This document shows, one piece after another, positions 7,944 to 14,629 of a stretch of DNA of 33,804 nucleotides. Location of the stretch: assembly GCA_015272205.1 (NCBI GenBank), contig JACYMB010000128.1, positions 1 to 33,804 on the forward strand. Direction: 5' to 3'. A program made the position numbers and the translations under genes. Below the pieces are notes generated by a model that saw only the letters and a program-made list of their open reading frames with translations, was not told the DNA's origin and searched no databases. Each line of letters begins with the position of its first letter. The stretch's first letter is position 1. The DNA is from Synechococcales cyanobacterium T60_A2020_003. GTDB taxonomy: Bacteria; Cyanobacteriota; Cyanobacteriia; RECH01.

Positions 7944-8423
7944 ATGACAATGGACGTAGTGAACGCGGGTGGCGATCCTCAAGTAGGGAACCTCGCTACT
8001 CCGATTAATTCCTCTGGCTTCACGAAAGCATTTATTAACAGCCTGCCTGCATACCGGGCGGGTTTGTCTGCACAACGGCGTGGCCTCGAAGTAGGCATGG
8101 CACACGGCTACCTGCTGTTTGGGCCTTTTGCTTACGGTAGCCACTTCCGCAACTCTGAGCTTGCGGATTTTGTCGGCGTTGTATCCGCTGTGGTGCTGGT
8201 TCTGATTCTGACGATTTGTCTATCTCTATACAGCAGCACGGGTGTTGGTAAGCCTACCGCTACCTTGACCACCCCCAATCCCCCTGAGTCGTTGGGCACC
8301 AGCGAAGGCTGGAGTGATTTTACCCAGGGCTTTTTGCTGGGTGGTATGGGTGGTGCTGTATTTGCCTACGTGATTTTGCAAATCGTCAAGGCAGGCATCC
8401 TTGGAGCCCTATTCAATGGCTAG
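7944..8423 (+). CDS. psaL: Photosystem I reaction centre subunit XI (PsaL)
   Basis: PsaL (159 residues) holds photosystem I monomers together. Recognisable are DPQVGNLATPI, INSLPAYRAGLS, RRGLEVGMAHGYLLFGPF (chlorophyll-binding region), a first helix at about 75-97, and a last helix after FLLGGMGGAVFAYVI. I choose the ATG at 7944 because family members start shortly before the GDP-x-V/L-G motif; a longer frame from 7902 adds 14 unrelated residues. The loop at 97-120 contains PNPP (111-114) but not the NPPxP motif I recall from tetramer-forming PsaL. The C-terminus GALFNG looks more like trimeric PsaL. A terminator follows. Confidence 0.94.
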   Translation: MTMDVVNAGGDPQVGNLATPINSSGFTKAFINSLPAYRAGLSAQRRGLEVGMAHGYLLFGPFAYGSHFRNSELADFVGVVSAVVLVLILTICLSLYSSTGVGKPTATLTTPNPPESLGTSEGWSDFTQGFLLGGMGGAVFAYVILQIVKAGILGALFNG

Positions 8424-8474
8424 AGGTTCTCTCTGCCAAATCTGACTAGGCAACTGTTTAGCTTTCCAAGGTTG

Positions 8475-8501
8475 AGACTCTCGATATCGGGAGTCTTTTT
8501 T
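8475..8501 (+). terminator. Rho-independent terminator of psaI-psaL
   Basis: AGACTCTCGAT is followed immediately by ATCGGGAGTCT, an 11-base stem with one G-T pair and almost no loop, then a T6 run overlapping its end. It lies about 50 bases after the psaL stop, as expected for an intrinsic terminator. Confidence 0.85.
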
Positions 8502-8672
8502 AATGGCTGCGTTTCGTCATACGGCGATAAGCATCCAACTGGGTGAGGGGGAAATCCTGCTGTTGGGCGATCGCCCCCCTGGAACTTGGGCGTACAGTGA
8601 AGGTCATAGAGGTATATGGGCATTCTCTGAACTTATGGTTAGGCGGTCAGAACGTACAGAAAGGAGACCACG

Positions 8673-9017
8673 ATGAAAAACGAGCAGGCTGCACCTGAAA
8701 CGAAGGGTGTCACGGTGGAGTTGCTATCAGCCCTTGACCTTGGCTCTGAAATCGAGGGCATGGCAGGACGACAGCTTCGCATGCGTATGGTAACCATCGA
8801 GCCTGGAGGCGTCTTCGGCCCGATTCACGACCACGTAGATAGACCGGGCATGGTCTACATTCTCCAAGGAACGATCACGGATCATCGCAATGGAGTCGCT
8901 ACGGAGTATGGGCCGGGGGTAGGCTGGCCTGAGGACAGGAACACCCCCCACTGGCTTGAGAACAGAGGAACGATTCCGGCGGTGGAGATCTCGGTCGATA
9001 TCGTCAGGCAACCGTAA
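8673..9017 (+). CDS. Small single-domain cupin protein
   Basis: The 114-residue product is one cupin barrel. Motif 1 gives metal-ligand candidates His52 and His54 in PIHDHVDRPGMVYILQG; the position where most cupins have glutamate is Gly59. Motif 2 contributes His93 and Asn97 in TPHWLENRG. The RPGMVYILQG form is shared by a recognisable subset of small cupins. A strong ribosome site (AAGGAG) lies 10 bases before the ATG. No neighbour indicates a substrate, so function remains open: an enzyme with an altered metal site, or a ligand-binding protein. Confidence 0.8.
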   Translation: MKNEQAAPETKGVTVELLSALDLGSEIEGMAGRQLRMRMVTIEPGGVFGPIHDHVDRPGMVYILQGTITDHRNGVATEYGPGVGWPEDRNTPHWLENRGTIPAVEISVDIVRQP

Positions 9018-9190
9018 GCGCAGTTCCACCCTTTACCTCGTCTCCCCATAATGCGCTGTAGCGGACTCTTCGTCAGGCACTGCGATCCTCCTCTCTGCTG
9101 AGCTTGCATCGTGCAGCGTCATCAAACAAACTGCTTTGACCCAATATTTCAGAAGGCTCTATTCACTCATTTGGGAATGGGACTATCACC

Positions 9191-9805
9191 ATGCAACGAA
9201 CAACGATGATCGCGATCGCCGCCGCTCTAGGACTGGGGCTGGGTGTCGGCGCAAGCTTTATATCCACTCGCTCTCCGGCCAATCTCTCCTCTGGAGAATC
9301 AACGGTGGTCGCTGATGCGGATCTCTCCACCTCGTCTAGTAGTTCCGATCAACAAATAGACGAGTCAAAGACGGAGGGCGATCGCGAGCCCTCATCATTA
9401 GAGAACCGCACCTCTAGGTCAGACAATCACACCGTGCAGGCGGACGACGTTAACGCCGCTCCCAAGCCCGTTGCCCTCACGTTTGATGCCCAAGCGACTC
9501 ACTGCCCCAAAGACGGCGGCGGCGGCCCCTTAATGGGTCTGTATATGACCGATACTCACCTCATCTACGTCTGCCAAGGGGGTGAAGGCCGGGACGACTG
9601 GCGACAGCTCGACTACTACGCGGTGAAGCGTACCCAGCCCGATGAGTGGATTCGTCTACGCGCCTATATCACCTCTGGCCCTGGATTCTACGCCGAAAAT
9701 GGTAATTACCGTTATGAAATTGATCCAACCAGCCTCACCGTTTTAGAGGGAGACTCTGTTCTTTCCCAAGAACCCGTTCGGCGTTGTAAAGGCGATTGTT
9801 CCTAA
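9191..9805 (+). CDS. Exported or membrane-anchored protein of unknown function
   Basis: The 204 residues start with a basic-hydrophobic segment (MQRTTMIAIAAALGLGLGVG, 1-20) that can act as a signal peptide or an anchor. A Ser/Asp/Glu-rich linker follows (about 35-95), then a compact C-terminal domain with TFDAQATHCPKDGGGGPL, a tyrosine-rich centre and the end RRCKGDCS. Four cysteines in the C-terminal part could form disulfides outside the cytoplasm. I do not recognise a family. The next gene, 22 bases downstream on the same strand, is also exported, so the two may share a transcript. Confidence 0.7.
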   Translation: MQRTTMIAIAAALGLGLGVGASFISTRSPANLSSGESTVVADADLSTSSSSSDQQIDESKTEGDREPSSLENRTSRSDNHTVQADDVNAAPKPVALTFDAQATHCPKDGGGGPLMGLYMTDTHLIYVCQGGEGRDDWRQLDYYAVKRTQPDEWIRLRAYITSGPGFYAENGNYRYEIDPTSLTVLEGDSVLSQEPVRRCKGDCS

Positions 9806-9827
9806 GGTTTAAGAAATACACTGCATC

Positions 9828-10346
9828 ATGAAACTTTTTTCTCATTTGGTGATCGCAAGTCTGGCATTGACACTGGGAACCGGATTAAGCAGTTGCGCCC
9901 CACCCTCCGACACCTCTAGCATCTCAACGACTAGCGCTATTTCCGCCTCGACTCCTACGCCACCAGAGGCTGGAAGCATCACTCCTAACATTGCGGAGAT
10001 GGCGACCGGACATCAAGATTATGTCGCTGTTGCACTCGATTCCCTCCCTAAGGGCGTAGAGCAGGTTGGCACCGATCCAGAGGCGATCGCCCTGCAAATG
10101 TTTGGCCCCACGGAACCCGTTGAAGGCTTTTTTGAACAAACGGTTCAATCCGAGCAGGTGAATGATCAAACGATTGTCACTCTTACCCAAACAGGATTGC
10201 CGGATGACTCGATTCGCGGAATGCGCTATCGCCTGGAATTTGAACCCACCAATGCAGGCATCTGGAACCTGCAATGGGTCGGCAAGCAATACACCTGCCA
10301 ACCCGGACGGGGCAGCCAAGAGTGGACCACGGAATGGTGCAGTTAA
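9828..10346 (+). CDS. Small putative lipoprotein
   Basis: [20 protein letters not shown] leads to a lipobox L-S-S-C with the lipidated cysteine at residue 23, followed by a Ser/Thr/Pro-rich spacer (about 25-50). The C-terminal domain contains [20 protein letters not shown] and ends with two cysteines ([12 protein letters not shown]). Family not recognised. The C-terminal pattern of a basic beta strand followed by cysteine resembles several uncharacterised cyanobacterial exported proteins. Its stop codon TAA shares the palindrome TTAA (10343-10346) with the stop of hisC on the other strand. Confidence 0.75.
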   Translation: MKLFSHLVIASLALTLGTGLSSCAPPSDTSSISTTSAISASTPTPPEAGSITPNIAEMATGHQDYVAVALDSLPKGVEQVGTDPEAIALQMFGPTEPVEGFFEQTVQSEQVNDQTIVTLTQTGLPDDSIRGMRYRLEFEPTNAGIWNLQWVGKQYTCQPGRGSQEWTTEWCS

Positions 10347-11503
10347 CCCAATTCAGCGAGTACCGTCCGCAGGCGAGAGAGCGACCGCTGATTTTCCTCC
10401 GGTGTACCCACAGTGAGGCGAATGCCGCCCCCGGTATGGCGAATCAGCGAGCCATGCGCCTTCATCTTCAAAAACAGCGTTTCTAACCCGTCATCACCTC
10501 CAGACTGTCGTCGGACGTAGATAAAGTTGGCATCACTCGGCCATACCCGTAGTTCCGGCATCGCCACCAGGGCATCGGTCAGAGTTTGACGTTCCTGGAG
10601 CAACAGCGGAATCGAGGCCAAGAGTGCCTGCCGATGTTGTAAAACCAGCAGTGCCCCGATTTGGGAAAAACTCGGCAAGTTATAGGGCAAGCGCACTTTC
10701 TCCAATGCCGCAATCAATTCAGGATGGGCGATCGCATAGCCCACCCGCAACGACGCCAACCGAAACGCTTTGGAGAAAGTTCGCAACACGACCCAGTTGG
10801 AATGCTGTGCTAACTCCGCAACAACAGTCGTTTGGCTAAATTCAAAATAGGCTTCGTCGATGATCACCAGAATGTGGGCGGGGAGCGATCGCAGCCAGTT
10901 TAGTTCCGCCTCGGTCATGGTGTTCCCAGTGGGTGAGTTGGGATGCACCATGCACACCACCCGAATCGGGGGAATATCTTGCTCTTGAGACGTCTCTTCG
11001 GAATCAGCGATCGCACTTCGAGCCGCGTCTAAATCTAGCTCAAAGGTTTCGTCAGAGCGATCGATGCTAACCACTGGAATGCCGAGCGTTTGCGCCAGAA
11101 TGCCGTACATGGAGAAGGTTGGTGTTGCCACCAAAATAGAGCCTTCGTTGCCCAAACAGGTCGCAATCAACAACGACCGAATCAACTCATCCGATCCGTT
11201 TCCTACAGAGATCTGTTGGGTCGTGATACCTGGATCTACGGGGGCAGATTCGTTGACATATTGGGCGATCGCGTCTTTCAAGCTCGCGTGGCGGCCATCA
11301 GGATAGCGGTTTGATTCAATCTCGTTTTGAAACTGCCAGCCAAGTTTCTCCTTCAGATCCGCAGGTAAGTCGTAGGGACTTTCGTTGGAATCAAGGCGAT
11401 CGATTGCACCTGTATGAGCCTGCACTGGACTACCATCTCCCCCACCGGGATGGGGCACGTAGGCGGAAAGGTAGGCAAGGTCAGAGCGCAGAAACGGCAG
11501 CAT
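10343..11503 (-). CDS. hisC: Histidinol-phosphate aminotransferase
   Basis: A class I/II aminotransferase of 386 residues. It converts imidazole-acetol phosphate and glutamate to histidinol phosphate in histidine synthesis. Visible landmarks are [11 protein letters not shown] (34-46), the NRYPDG motif, [10 protein letters not shown] (99-108), HPNSPTGN (187-194), DEAYFEF (216-222) and the PLP-binding lysine Lys245 in [16 protein letters not shown]. The final arginine-containing [14 protein letters not shown] is also present. Length is usual for cyanobacterial HisC. It is convergent with the lipoprotein gene, and the stop codons share bases. Confidence 0.94.
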   Translation of the reverse strand: MLPFLRSDLAYLSAYVPHPGGGDGSPVQAHTGAIDRLDSNESPYDLPADLKEKLGWQFQNEIESNRYPDGRHASLKDAIAQYVNESAPVDPGITTQQISVGNGSDELIRSLLIATCLGNEGSILVATPTFSMYGILAQTLGIPVVSIDRSDETFELDLDAARSAIADSEETSQEQDIPPIRVVCMVHPNSPTGNTMTEAELNWLRSLPAHILVIIDEAYFEFSQTTVVAELAQHSNWVVLRTFSKAFRLASLRVGYAIAHPELIAALEKVRLPYNLPSFSQIGALLVLQHRQALLASIPLLLQERQTLTDALVAMPELRVWPSDANFIYVRRQSGGDDGLETLFLKMKAHGSLIRHTGGGIRLTVGTPEENQRSLSRLRTVLAELG

Positions 11504-11542
11504 AGGATTGAGTGGGGAGTGTAATGAACCATTTCCATCTTA

Positions 11543-11612
11543 TTACAGGGGAGTTCTCCGGAGGGCGATCGCTCTGGTTACAGGGGAGTTCTCCGGAGGG
11601 TGATCGCTCTGG
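11543..11612. repeat. 35-base tandem duplication containing HIP1
   Basis: Two copies of a 35-base unit (TTACAGGGGAGTTCTCCGGA then GGGCGATCGCTCTGG) lie head to tail at 11543-11577 and 11578-11612. The second copy differs at one base, which turns the HIP1 octamer GCGATCGC into GTGATCGC. The unit also contains the palindromic core TTCTCCGGAG. It lies in non-coding sequence upstream of hisC. Confidence 0.8.
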
Positions 11613-11617
11613 GTGTG

Positions 11618-11684
11618 AGATCTGCGACTTCTGCTGTGGGTTGTGCTGTAACCTATTGAGTGGCTAACCAGAAGCCGCAGATCT
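11618..11684. repeat. Hairpin repeat, second copy of family
   Basis: AGATCTGCGACTTCT at the left pairs with AGAAGCCGCAGATCT at the right (14 of 15 positions), with about 37 bases between. The arms match those at 997-1062 except for the CCCG/TGCG change. Confidence 0.75.
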
Positions 11685-11783
11685 TGGGTACGGAAGGCGG
11701 GGGGCGATCGCTCCCCTGTACCAAATTCCAAAGGTTTCTAAACAGGCGATCGCCCTTGTTCCACAAACCGTAACAGAGCATTC

Positions 11784-11841
11784 AGATCTGCTGTAGGTTG
11801 CAAAGTGACCCGTTGGATCGCAAATGAGAAGTCGCAGATCT
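11784..11841. repeat. Hairpin repeat, third copy with a shortened left arm
   Basis: This copy ends in AGAAGTCGCAGATCT and begins AGATCTGCTGTAGGTTG. Against the copy at 11618-11684, about nine bases of the left arm (GCGACTTCT) are missing, while the internal GCTGTRGGTTG segment and right arm are retained. It sits just upstream of the transposase remnant. Confidence 0.65.
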
Positions 11842-11849
11842 TTGTATTG

Positions 11850-12200
11850 GGCGTTGCGCGGGTCGAGGTAATTGAGCGGCAGTCAGAGACCTTTGAGGTG
11901 TTGCCGAAGCGGTGGATTGTCGAGCAAACGTTTGGGTGACTGAATCGATTTCGATGGCTAAGCAAAGACCATGAGGTGTATTCAGAGGTGAGTGAAGCGA
12001 TGATATTGAATCCGACTCGCAAAGTAGCACTATTTCAGAGCCCCCTCCCAACTTTCCCTTGCTCTAGACGCGAGGCGGATTCCCGTAGGGTAGGGGAGGT
12101 GCCGTCAGACGCCGGGGTTCAGTGTCACCCTATAGCAGGATTCCGTATGATTTATGACTCCTTAATGTGCTTAATGCTTCGACGTTTAACAGCGGCTTAA
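11850..12200 (+). pseudogene. Decayed IS5-like transposase C-terminus
   Basis: From 11862 the frame reads VEVIERQSETFEVLPKRWIV, then EQTFG, a stop, and LNRFRWLSKDHEVYSEVSEA. This is the conserved end of an IS5-group DDE transposase in which a TGG tryptophan codon has become TGA (11937-11939). The last conserved piece, MIYDSLMCLMLRRLTAA with a stop at 12198-12200, continues in the same frame only after 147 extra bases (see 12005-12146). The N-terminal two thirds of the gene are missing, so it cannot make transposase. Assignment rests on recognised motif order (LPKRWxVExTFGWLNRxRRLSKDxE). Confidence 0.75.
12005..12146. mobile_element. Small MITE-like insertion inside the transposase remnant
   Basis: The 142-base segment is flanked on both sides by ATGAT (12000-12004 and 12147-12151), consistent with a five-base target duplication. 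Its ends are imperfect inverted repeats: ATTGAATCCGACT against ACGGAATCCTGCT (9 of 13). The interior has CCCCTCCC and GGGGAGG stretches that can pair. It has no coding capacity. Removing it and one ATGAT restores the transposase codons A-M-I-Y. Confidence 0.6.
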
Positions 12201-12226
12201 GATTTACTTTATAAACTAGCTCCAAC

Positions 12227-12294
12227 TTTTCCACAGTCCATCGAAAGTTTTCCACAGCCTCATAAGTTTTCCACAGCCCTGTAAGTTTTCCACA
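12227..12294 (+). other. Array of four identical DnaA-box-like 9-mers
   Basis: TTTTCCACA occurs at 12227-12235, 12248-12256, 12267-12275 and 12286-12294, all in the same direction, with starts 21, 19 and 19 bases apart. Most copies are preceded by AAG. TTTTCCACA is the form of DnaA box reported for cyanobacterial origins. It lies in non-coding DNA between the IS remnant and ndhF3. No dnaA or dnaN is nearby and no boxes occur on the other strand, so a DnaA-binding site is plausible but an origin is unproved. Confidence 0.55.
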
Positions 12295-12681
12295 ACTTCT
12301 TTCAAAATCTAGGGCTTGGTGTAGTAGATACTCAGGACAGCGTGCTGATATCAGCAAAAATTTTAGCTCAGTGAGCAGCCAATTGCTCACTGCATAAGAC
12401 CTCAAAACCTTTTGCCAGTAAGCGATACAGGCAATTCACAGCTACCATTCCGTGCGTTTGATAAGAAATTTCTTGAGCAGTAATCAGAAATTTTAGCTAA
12501 CCCAGACTCACGTAGATGCCCTTTAAAGGTTAATCTATTACGTATAGGCTTTTAGTGATGCAAATCTAGTTCTTGATAGATTAACCCGTCGTCGGTGGTC
12601 GATTACACCACCTTGGGGTGTTGGTTTTTGTGTCGCTATCAACGTCCAGGCTTTAGCGTCCATTTTATTGCTGGGTATACC
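12295..12681 (+). promoter_or_regulatory. Upstream region of the CO2-uptake operon with 11-base inverted repeats
   Basis: The 387 bases before the ndhF3 ATG contain no gene. The clearest structure is GGTTAATCTAT (12528-12538) and its perfect reverse complement ATAGATTAACC (12576-12586), with centres 48 bases apart. In model cyanobacteria this operon is controlled by the LysR-type repressor NdhR/CcmR; paired arms on a helical spacing could be such an operator, but the arms do not obviously match the published NdhR motif. The promoter probably lies between or just after the arms. Confidence 0.45.
12369..12392. repeat. Perfect short palindrome upstream of ndhF3
   Basis: CAGTGAGCA and TGCTCACTG form a nine-base stem around a six-base loop. 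No T-run follows, so it is not a standard terminator. It could be an operator or part of the DnaA-box locus. Confidence 0.5.
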
Positions 12682-14544
12682 ATGAATCTGCTTTTTGCAC
12701 AGACTGCATGGCTCATTCCATGCTATCCGTTAATCGGAATGCTCCTATCGGCATTATGGTTTCCGTCGATTATTCGCCGGACAGGGCCTAGACCTGCGGG
12801 TTATGTCAATTTTGTAACAACGTTTCTTGCCTTAATCCATGCTGTGTTGGCCTTTCCGTCTCTTTGGAATCAGCCTGCACAAACACAGGTCATTTCCTGG
12901 TTACAGGTTGCGAATCTAAATCTGTCGATCCCGATTGAGGTGTCTAGCGTTACGCTAGCCGCCTGTATCGTCGTTACAGTCTTGAATTTACTAGCACAAA
13001 TCTATGCCATTGGTTATTTGGAAATGGATTGGGGCTGGGCACGCCTATTCTCGCTGTTGGCGATGTTTGAAGCGGGGATGACGGCTCTGGTGCTGTGTAA
13101 TTCGCTGTTCTTTAGCTATATGATCCTTGAGGTTTTGACCTTGGGAACCTATTTGCTGATCGGCATTTGGTTCAATCAACCGCTCGTGGTGACTGGCGCA
13201 CGCGATGCTTTCTTGACCAAGCGAATTGGGGATTTGTTTTTGCTGATGGGGGTTCTAGCGTTATATCCCCTTGCCGGAACCTGGAATTTTGATGACTTGG
13301 CAATCTGGGCTGCTACCGCAGACGTGAACCCAACCGTCATGGCGTTGGTTGGACTGGCGTTGATTGCAGGCCCGATGGGGAAATGCGCTCAGTTTCCGCT
13401 GCACCTGTGGTTGGATGAGGCCATGGAAGGTCCGGTGCCTAGTACTGTTCTGCGAAATTCTGTGGTTGTCGTGACTGGGGCATGGGTATTAGTCAAATTG
13501 GAACCTGTGCTGGCCTTATCTCCTTTTGTGATGTCTGCCACGATCGCCATTGGAGCCTTGACCGCATTGGGTGGTGTTTTGATTGCGATCGCCCAAATTG
13601 ACATTAAGCGATCACTTTCGTACCTCGTTAGCGCTTACATGGGGTTAGTATTTATTGCGGTTGGTGCGGGTTACCCTGGTATTGCGCTCTTTTTGTTGCT
13701 GCCCTATGCCCTGTCAATGGCGCTTTTGGTGATGTCTACAGGCGCGATCGTTCTCAACTGCATTACCCAAGACTTGACTCAGTTGGGTGGTCTGTGGAAA
13801 ATTCGCCCGATTACGGGAATCAGCTTTTTAGTCGGTGCAGCGAGCTTGGTCGCCTTCCCTCCCTTGGGCGGATTTTGGGGACTGTATCCGTTAGTGGATA
13901 GTCTGTGGTCAAGCAGTAGAGCCTTGATGGGGATTGTGTTAGTGGTTAACGGCTTGACAGCGTTTCAACTAGCACGGGTGTTTGGTCTGACGTTTGGAGG
14001 CAAGCCTCAGCAAATGACCGAGCGATCGCCTGAACCCCTTTGGCTGGTGGTGATGCCGATGACACTGCTAGTCGGATTTGCTTTGCACTTACCTCTGATT
14101 CTCAATTCCTTGGGACTGTTGCCCGACTGGACGGTGCTGAGTTCCGTTGCGGGAACGCTGTTGGTTTGGTCAACTCTGTTGGGGGCAGCCGTAGGGGCGT
14201 ATGTCTACCTAAGTCCTTCGGTTCCCAAGCCTGTGCAAATTCCAGTACCGACGTTCCAAAATTTGCTGGCCTACGATTTCTACACCCCCCGAATCTATCG
14301 GTCTACGGTGGTGGGTGGTGTAGATATCCTGTCTCGGATTATTGACTGGTGCGATCGCTATTTTGTCGATGGATTTGTAAACTTCGTCGGCTTGGCATCG
14401 CTCTTTAGCGGCGAGGCGCTGAAGTACAACAACACCGGAAAAGCTCAGTTCTACGTCTTTACGATTGCGGTCGGTTTATCGGTCATCTTGGCCATGGTGA
14501 GTATTCCTTTTCTCTCTGAGTCCCCGTTGCTTGCGGCTCCTTAG
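12682..14544 (+). CDS. ndhF3: NDH-1 subunit NdhF3 (CO2-uptake type)
   Basis: This is a 620-residue polytopic membrane protein, an antiporter-like proton-pumping subunit of the specialised NDH-1 complex. Typical features are many membrane helices, the charged segment DAFLTKRIGDLFLLMG, the PMGKCAQFPLHLWLDEAMEG motif with its key lysine, PVPSTVLRNSVVVV, and IAQIDIKRSLSYL. The frame is open from 12595, but I start at the ATG at 12682, where the first hydrophobic helix begins. It heads ndhF3-ndhD3-cupA-cupS, and the neighbours (cupA and a fasciclin-type cupS) identify the inducible, high-affinity NDH-1MS form rather than the constitutive NdhF4 type. Confidence 0.9.
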   Translation: MNLLFAQTAWLIPCYPLIGMLLSALWFPSIIRRTGPRPAGYVNFVTTFLALIHAVLAFPSLWNQPAQTQVISWLQVANLNLSIPIEVSSVTLAACIVVTVLNLLAQIYAIGYLEMDWGWARLFSLLAMFEAGMTALVLCNSLFFSYMILEVLTLGTYLLIGIWFNQPLVVTGARDAFLTKRIGDLFLLMGVLALYPLAGTWNFDDLAIWAATADVNPTVMALVGLALIAGPMGKCAQFPLHLWLDEAMEGPVPSTVLRNSVVVVTGAWVLVKLEPVLALSPFVMSATIAIGALTALGGVLIAIAQIDIKRSLSYLVSAYMGLVFIAVGAGYPGIALFLLLPYALSMALLVMSTGAIVLNCITQDLTQLGGLWKIRPITGISFLVGAASLVAFPPLGGFWGLYPLVDSLWSSSRALMGIVLVVNGLTAFQLARVFGLTFGGKPQQMTERSPEPLWLVVMPMTLLVGFALHLPLILNSLGLLPDWTVLSSVAGTLLVWSTLLGAAVGAYVYLSPSVPKPVQIPVPTFQNLLAYDFYTPRIYRSTVVGGVDILSRIIDWCDRYFVDGFVNFVGLASLFSGEALKYNNTGKAQFYVFTIAVGLSVILAMVSIPFLSESPLLAAP

Positions 14545-14629
14545 GACGACGCGATCGCCCCTTGGCACAACGGGGATTCTCCTAAGACACAATCTTTATG
14601 ACCTTGCTGTTCATCGATAGGCACCTTCT

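Noticed and set aside
7754-8423. Far-red (FaRLiP) psaI2-psaL2 paralogues
   Set aside because: No other far-red cluster genes (apc, psb or psa paralogues, rfpABC) lie nearby; the neighbours are unrelated housekeeping genes.
12227-12294. CRISPR array
   Set aside because: The repeat is only 9-12 bases with spacers of about 10 bases, far shorter than any CRISPR repeat-spacer unit, and there are no cas genes.
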